Part shown: positions 59,395 through 64,000 of the stretch, one piece after another
How the letters are laid out: every line of letters begins with the position of its first letter
Position numbering within the stretch: position 1 is the stretch's first letter
DNA from: Flavobacterium psychrotrophum
Lineage (GTDB): Bacteria > Bacteroidota > Bacteroidia > Flavobacteriales > Flavobacteriaceae
Direction: 5' to 3'
DNA: 64,000 nucleotides
Assembly (NCBI RefSeq): GCF_003403075.1
Contig: NZ_CP031557.1
Span: forward strand, 2,728,001 to 2,792,000
Notes under the pieces: model-generated
Database searches by the model: none
What the model was told of the DNA's origin: nothing
Seen by the model: the letters and a program-made list of their open reading frames with translations, nothing else
Translations under genes and position numbers: made by a program

Positions 59395-62022
59395 ATGAAA
59401 ATTGAGAAGATCCAGGCCCTTCGCGGGCCGAACATTTGGAGCGTGAAGCGCAAAAAACTAATACAAATGCGCCTTAACCTGGAAGAGCTGGAGCAGTTTC
59501 CTACTAACAAAATAGATGGTTTCAGGGAACGCATCGAGGCGCTAATACCATCGCTTTATACCCACCGCTGCAGCGAGGGTGTACCCGGCGGATTTTTTGC
59601 CCGTATAGAAAGGGGTACCTGGATGGGCCACGTTATAGAGCACATAGCACTGGAGATACAAACCCTTGCGGGAATGGAAACCGGTTTTGGCCGCACACGC
59701 GAAACAAAAACTCCCGGAACTTATAATGTAGTATTTAGCTATGTTGAAGAAAACGCGGGTATTTATGCCGCAGAAGCTTCGGTAAGGATTGCAGAAGCGC
59801 TTATTGCAGGCACAGAATATGACCTTGACGAAGACATACAGCAAATGCGCAAGATACGCGAGCGCGACCGCCTGGGCCCAAGTACCGGCAGTATTGTAGA
59901 AGAAGCCGTAGCGCGCGATATACCATGGATAAGGCTGGGCACCAACTCGCTTGTGCAACTGGGCTATGGTATTAACCAAATGCGTTTTCAGGCAACGATT
60001 ACTAATAAAACAAGCCATATAGCAGTAGATATTGCATGTAACAAAGAGCAGACTAAGCGTATGCTGGAGGCGGCATCTATACCCGTGGCAAGCGGCGGCA
60101 TTTGCACTACCGAAGAAGGTTTACAGGAAATTATAAACAAAATAGGCTACCCGATTGTACTAAAACCACTTGACGGTAACCATGGTAAAGGCGCATCTAT
60201 CAATGTAAAAACGTTTGAAGATGCTGTAGCCGGCCTGGAATTTGCCCAAAAATATGGCAGCCGTGTTATTGTAGAAAAATTTATAACAGGATACGATTTC
60301 CGCGTGCTTGTTATTGACAATAAAGTCGTTGCAGCTGCCCAAAGAGTACCTGCGCACATTAAAGGCAATGGCACACACAATATTGGCCAGCTTATAGACA
60401 TTGAAAACCTGGACCCACGCCGTGGTTACGGACACGAAAATGTACTTACCGAAATTACAGTAGACCGCGACACTACCGATCTGCTTGATAAAAAAGGCTA
60501 TACTCTTGATACCATACCGGCAGAAGGAGAAATTGTATATCTTAAATCTACCGCCAACCTGAGTACCGGTGGCACATCTGTAGATGTGACTGACCTGATG
60601 CACCCTGAAAACATTTTCCTTTCTGAGCGTATTAGCCGTGTTATAGGACTCGACGTTTGTGGTATAGATATTATGGCAGAGAACCTTACGCAGCCGCTTA
60701 AAGAAAATGGTGGTGTGATACTGGAGGTTAATGCTGCACCCGGTTTCAGGATGCACCTTGCGCCAAGCGAAGGCCTGCCCCGCAACGTGGCGGCACCTGT
60801 TATCGATATGCTTTACCCTCCCGGTAAACCAAGCCGCATTCCTATTTTTGCGGTAACAGGTACAAATGGAAAAACTACCACTACCCGCCTATTGGCACAT
60901 ATTGTAAAAAATAATGGCTATAAAGTTGGTTTTACCACATCTGACGGTATTTATGTGCAAAACCACATGCTGGAAAAAGGCGATACCACAGGCCCATTTA
61001 GTGCTGAATATATTTTAAAAGACCCTACGGTAGAGTTTGCCGTATTAGAAACCGCACGCGGTGGTATATTACGGTCTGGCCTTGGTTTTAGCCGTTGCGA
61101 TATTGGCGTTATAACGAACATACAGGAAGACCACCTTGGCCTTAACGACATCAATACTATAGACGACCTTGCACGGGTAAAACGCGTTATTCCGCGCAGC
61201 GTGAAAAAAGACGGCTGGGCTGTATTGAATGGCGACGACCCCGAATGTATTAAAATAGGTAAAGAGCTTGAATGTAATGTAGCATACTTTAGTTTAGACG
61301 AAGACAGTGCATTTATTAAGGAAGAAGCTAAAGCAGGCCGCGTAACTGCGGTATATGAAAACGGCTTTATTACCATTAAAAAAGGTGGTTGGAAGATTCG
61401 TATCGAAAAGGCTTCTCACGTGCCACTTACACTGGGCGGTAAAGCAAAGTTTATGATTGCTAACGTACTTGCTGCTACCCTTACATCGTACCTTTGGGGC
61501 TTTAAGACCGAAGATATTAGCCTGTCGCTGCAAACCTTTATACCCGGTGCCGCACAAACGCCCGGGCGTATGAATATTTTTGAGTTTAAAAACTTTAAGG
61601 TGCTTATTGATTTTGCCCATAACCCTGCCGGATACCAGGCTGTAGAAGATTATCTGAGCAATATAGAAGCTACACAAAAAATAGGCATTATTGCAGGTGT
61701 GGGCGACCGCCGCGACGAAGACATTCGCGAATGCGCCACCATAGCCGCACGAATGTTTGACCACATTATAATTCGCAATGAAAAGCACCTGCGCGGACGT
61801 ACCGAAGAAAACATAAACGGGCTGCTGCTTGAAGGTTTTGCCGCAAGTGGAAGGCAGGTTACCCACGAGGTAATTCCTAAAGAAACCGAAGCCATAAGGC
61901 ACGCTATAGATAATGTGCAGGAAGGCAGCTTTATTGTAGCACTGAGTGATGTGGTTACTAATGCCATTGATGTAGTACAAGGCTACCTTGATATTGAAAA
62001 TGAGGAAGCCATACAGTCATAA
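59395..62022 (+). CDS. cphA: Cyanophycin synthetase CphA
   Basis: 875 aa, full size for CphA1. N-terminal domain (LRGPNIWSVKRKKLIQMRLNLEELEQFPT), ATP-grasp domain (about 215-470: PIVLKPLDGNHGKGASINV), then Mur ligase-like domain with ATP-binding GTNGKTTTTRLLAH (about 490) and DFAHNPAGYQAVEDY. Polymerises Asp and Arg into cyanophycin (multi-L-arginyl-poly-L-aspartate), an N and C reserve. No plus-strand TAnnTTTG box was seen right before it. Confidence 0.95.
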   Translation: MKIEKIQALRGPNIWSVKRKKLIQMRLNLEELEQFPTNKIDGFRERIEALIPSLYTHRCSEGVPGGFFARIERGTWMGHVIEHIALEIQTLAGMETGFGRTRETKTPGTYNVVFSYVEENAGIYAAEASVRIAEALIAGTEYDLDEDIQQMRKIRERDRLGPSTGSIVEEAVARDIPWIRLGTNSLVQLGYGINQMRFQATITNKTSHIAVDIACNKEQTKRMLEAASIPVASGGICTTEEGLQEIINKIGYPIVLKPLDGNHGKGASINVKTFEDAVAGLEFAQKYGSRVIVEKFITGYDFRVLVIDNKVVAAAQRVPAHIKGNGTHNIGQLIDIENLDPRRGYGHENVLTEITVDRDTTDLLDKKGYTLDTIPAEGEIVYLKSTANLSTGGTSVDVTDLMHPENIFLSERISRVIGLDVCGIDIMAENLTQPLKENGGVILEVNAAPGFRMHLAPSEGLPRNVAAPVIDMLYPPGKPSRIPIFAVTGTNGKTTTTRLLAHIVKNNGYKVGFTTSDGIYVQNHMLEKGDTTGPFSAEYILKDPTVEFAVLETARGGILRSGLGFSRCDIGVITNIQEDHLGLNDINTIDDLARVKRVIPRSVKKDGWAVLNGDDPECIKIGKELECNVAYFSLDEDSAFIKEEAKAGRVTAVYENGFITIKKGGWKIRIEKASHVPLTLGGKAKFMIANVLAATLTSYLWGFKTEDISLSLQTFIPGAAQTPGRMNIFEFKNFKVLIDFAHNPAGYQAVEDYLSNIEATQKIGIIAGVGDRRDEDIRECATIAARMFDHIIIRNEKHLRGRTEENINGLLLEGFAASGRQVTHEVIPKETEAIRHAIDNVQEGSFIVALSDVVTNAIDVVQGYLDIENEEAIQS

Positions 62023-62044
62023 TCTCAACCTTTGAGAGCAATAA

Positions 62045-62080
62045 AAAGAGGCGTACCATTGGGTACGCCTCTTTGCTTTT
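62045..62080. terminator. Bidirectional terminator after cphA
   Basis: AAAGAGGCGTACC and GGTACGCCTCTTT (13-bp perfect stem, loop ATTG), T run on the plus side; separates cphA from the converging response regulator gene. Confidence 0.9.
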
Positions 62081-62111
62081 ATAGTTTTTTTCTGAGAAAC
62101 AGTATGAGCTA

Positions 62112-62516
62112 TTACACGGGGTCTGGTATAAATATTTTTTCCAGATCTTCTTTGCATATTGGTTTAAGAAAATACTCCTTAACTATAGTACTGAATTTTT
62201 TGGCCTTATTAAGATCCTGTTCATCATTAGACGAACTTATCATATAAATGGTAGAAATTTTTGCAAGGCTGCCTGCAAGCTTAGAGTACTCTTCTAAAAA
62301 TTGCCACCCATCCATAATAGGCATATTAACATCCAGCAAAATAAGATCTGGCAGGTTACCGGTATCTTTATTTTGCTTAATGCTTTCTATAGCGTCTTGC
62401 CCGTTACTAAAAAACAAAGGGTTAACATCTATATTATTTTGCTTAAAAAGGTTTTTAAGTAAAAAATGGTAAATTTTATCATCATCAATTACATACATAT
62501 TATTCACCCTCTTCAT
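62112..62516 (-). CDS. Response regulator receiver protein
   Basis: 134 aa, a lone CheY-like REC domain: DDDK (acidic pocket), phosphoacceptor Asp in LILLDVNMPIMDGW, Thr/Ser in MISSSNDEQD, Lys in YFLKPI. No output domain. Overlaps the histidine kinase gene by 17 bp, so the pair forms a two-component system. Confidence 0.92.
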   Translation of the reverse strand: MKRVNNMYVIDDDKIYHFLLKNLFKQNNIDVNPLFFSNGQDAIESIKQNKDTGNLPDLILLDVNMPIMDGWQFLEEYSKLAGSLAKISTIYMISSSNDEQDLNKAKKFSTIVKEYFLKPICKEDLEKIFIPDPV

Positions 62517-64000
62517 TAAAATATAATTTAAATACAGTACCTTTATTTACTTCACTCGAAACTTCAACCCTGCCTCCCATGGCTTCTATCTGGTTTTTGG
62601 TAATAAACAATCCTATTCCCCTTGAATTTTGATGCTTATGGAATGTTTTATACATGCCAAATAATGCATTCTTATGTTTCTTAAGGTCGATACCCAGGCC
62701 GTTATCACTAATATACAACACTTTCTTACCTTTCTCTATGGCATAGTCATAAGAAATTACCGGCTTTCGTTCTGAACTTGAGTACTTAATGGCATTAGTT
62801 GTAAAATTAAGCAACACACTTTCAAGATATGCCGGGTTGTAGCTAACAGTAACATCCAGCGGAATATTAATTTCTATAGTAACACCATGCTTACTAATTT
62901 CATTATGCAATATAGTAAGTATATTCTTAAGGTAATACCTTAAGTTCAAATCTTCTTTTACGTTTTTTACTTCGGTCTGAATTTCAACCAGCTCTTTTAA
63001 ATGGCTGATTGTTATTGTTAACCCATCTGATATACCTTCAAGATGATCAAGCATCTCCTCACGCTCACCTTCAGTACCGGCTGTTTTTAATAAATCCAGC
63101 AACATTTTAAGGTTACCCGCATGCGATCGTAAATTGTGCGATACTATATGGGCAAAGTTGCTAAGCCTGTTATTTTGTTCTCCAATAATAGTAATAATGC
63201 GGGCAAGCTCAATTTCTTTTTCTTTAAGCTCAGTAATATCTTTAAGCGTGCCAATAGCCCTTGTAGGCGCTTCGTGCGCATCACGGTTTACAATACGCCC
63301 CCTGCTCATTACCCAGCGATGGCCAGACTGCTCGTGTTTTATACGGTATATATATTCAAAACGCTGGGTTTTACCCGCTATATAATCTTCAGAGGCTTTC
63401 ATATGCCCTTTAAGATCGTCTTTAAATATAAGCTTGCGCCATTTTTCAAAAGACATAACGGTATCTTTCTCTTCCCTTCCTATGATTTTCATGGATTGGG
63501 AGGAAAAAAACACCTGATTATCAACCATATCAAAATCCCAGATACCCTCAGAGGCAGCCTCAAGGGCATATTTTATACGCTCACCTGAATATTTCAGCTG
63601 CAGCTCCTGTTGCTTTTGAGTAGTTATGTCGCTCATGCGCCCGTAAAAAATTACACTTCCGTCCTGTTGCAACTCAGGGTTAGCATGTACCTTTATCCAT
63701 CGCAGCCCTTTTAACGGCAACTCCACTTCATATTCAAAATCCCACGGCACACCCCTTATACGCGCCCTGTGCAGGGCTACATAAAACCCTCTGTTATATT
63801 TGGGCAGTAACCTGTCATTAAGGCAACCCACAAAATCTGCCATAAAATCTTTTGCAGATATTTCATAAATATTGCTTACAGATTCACTGCAAAAAACCAG
63901 TGTATATACATTATTTCTTTCCCATGCCAACTTAAAAATAACATCCGGAACCTGATCAAGAAGCCTTTTATAAAAGGCATTTAAAGGTTCTGCTCCATCT
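62500..64000 (-). CDS. PAS-domain sensor histidine kinase (partial)
   Basis: The frame runs off the right edge: upstream of the apparent TTG at 63928, codons read LDQVPDVIFKLAWERNN without a stop, so the true start is outside the window. Visible part: two PAS/PAC domains (about the first 260 residues, KDFMADFVGCLNDR; FDMVDNQVFFSSQSMKIIG), HisKA-like FAHIVSHNLRSHAGNLKM (His box) and HATPase with NFTTNAIKYSS, LYISDNGLGID (N, G1) and GIGLFITKNQIEAMGG (G2). Cytoplasmic or soluble in the visible part; lacks transmembrane segments here. Confidence 0.9.
   Translation of the reverse strand, partial: DGAEPLNAFYKRLLDQVPDVIFKLAWERNNVYTLVFCSESVSNIYEISAKDFMADFVGCLNDRLLPKYNRGFYVALHRARIRGVPWDFEYEVELPLKGLRWIKVHANPELQQDGSVIFYGRMSDITTQKQQELQLKYSGERIKYALEAASEGIWDFDMVDNQVFFSSQSMKIIGREEKDTVMSFEKWRKLIFKDDLKGHMKASEDYIAGKTQRFEYIYRIKHEQSGHRWVMSRGRIVNRDAHEAPTRAIGTLKDITELKEKEIELARIITIIGEQNNRLSNFAHIVSHNLRSHAGNLKMLLDLLKTAGTEGEREEMLDHLEGISDGLTITISHLKELVEIQTEVKNVKEDLNLRYYLKNILTILHNEISKHGVTIEINIPLDVTVSYNPAYLESVLLNFTTNAIKYSSSERKPVISYDYAIEKGKKVLYISDNGLGIDLKKHKNALFGMYKTFHKHQNSRGIGLFITKNQIEAMGGRVEVSSEVNKGTVFKLYFNEEGE

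Overview
The window looks like a chromosomal segment of a low-GC Bacteroidetes bacterium, most likely Flavobacteriaceae and Flavobacterium-like. Evidence: Bacteroidetes-type -7 promoter boxes (TAnnTTTG) before many genes, no clear Shine-Dalgarno sequences, and typical families (DUF4252, DUF4290, START-like, S41 lipoproteins, TonB receptor with CarboxypepD-reg domain, OmpA with TSP3 repeats). No rRNA or CRISPR was seen. The right edge cuts a histidine kinase gene.

Region 1 (about 1-16.2 kb) is an accessory cluster built from repeated modules: five AraC-family regulators, three short-chain dehydrogenases (SDR), two alpha/beta hydrolases, a metallo-beta-lactamase-fold hydrolase, an AhpD/carboxymuconolactone-decarboxylase-like protein, a DUF417 membrane protein, an MFS exporter, a PEBP protein and a major-royal-jelly-type lipoprotein. 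Five promoters here (before the royal-jelly lipoprotein, the AhpD-like operon, the MFS gene, SDR1 and SDR2) share an undescribed two-part element: TGnnCTATT half-sites 21 bp apart, with the first conserved block 51 bp (52 bp once) upstream of the -7 box, and the second half-site lying where the -33 box should be. SDR3 has a different 21-bp-spaced direct repeat (GATATGTATAA) at the equivalent position. This looks like an AraC-activated regulon, probably for export and chemical modification of a reactive small molecule; the inducer is unknown.

Region 2 (16.2-19.2 kb) is a small mobile remnant: tyrosine integrase, DUF1016 PD-(D/E)XK nuclease and a truncated HigA-like antitoxin, next to tRNA-Val. 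Region 3 (19.4-35 kb) is mostly housekeeping: ribD, a GNAT-PrmC fusion, an ABC permease, hisS, recQ, fmt, HU, YqgE, a class IV aminotransferase, plus small secreted proteins. Region 4 (35.1-37.2 kb) has tRNA-Met, an S41 peptidase and a decayed AraC gene. Region 5 (37.2-51.6 kb) has an ECF sigma operon with three DUF4252 proteins, an S41 lipoprotein, an OmpA protein, an aldehyde dehydrogenase, murA and a PfkB kinase. Region 6 (51.7-64 kb) has a TonB receptor, an ABC-F protein, a cyanophycin locus (cphA, cphB, isoaspartyl peptidase) and a two-component pair.

The strongest candidates for new biology are the shared AraC-type operator regulon, the paralogous pair of roughly 75-aa proteins of unknown family (25.9 and 54.8 kb), the cyanophycin locus in a Bacteroidetes background, and the GNAT-PrmC fusion.
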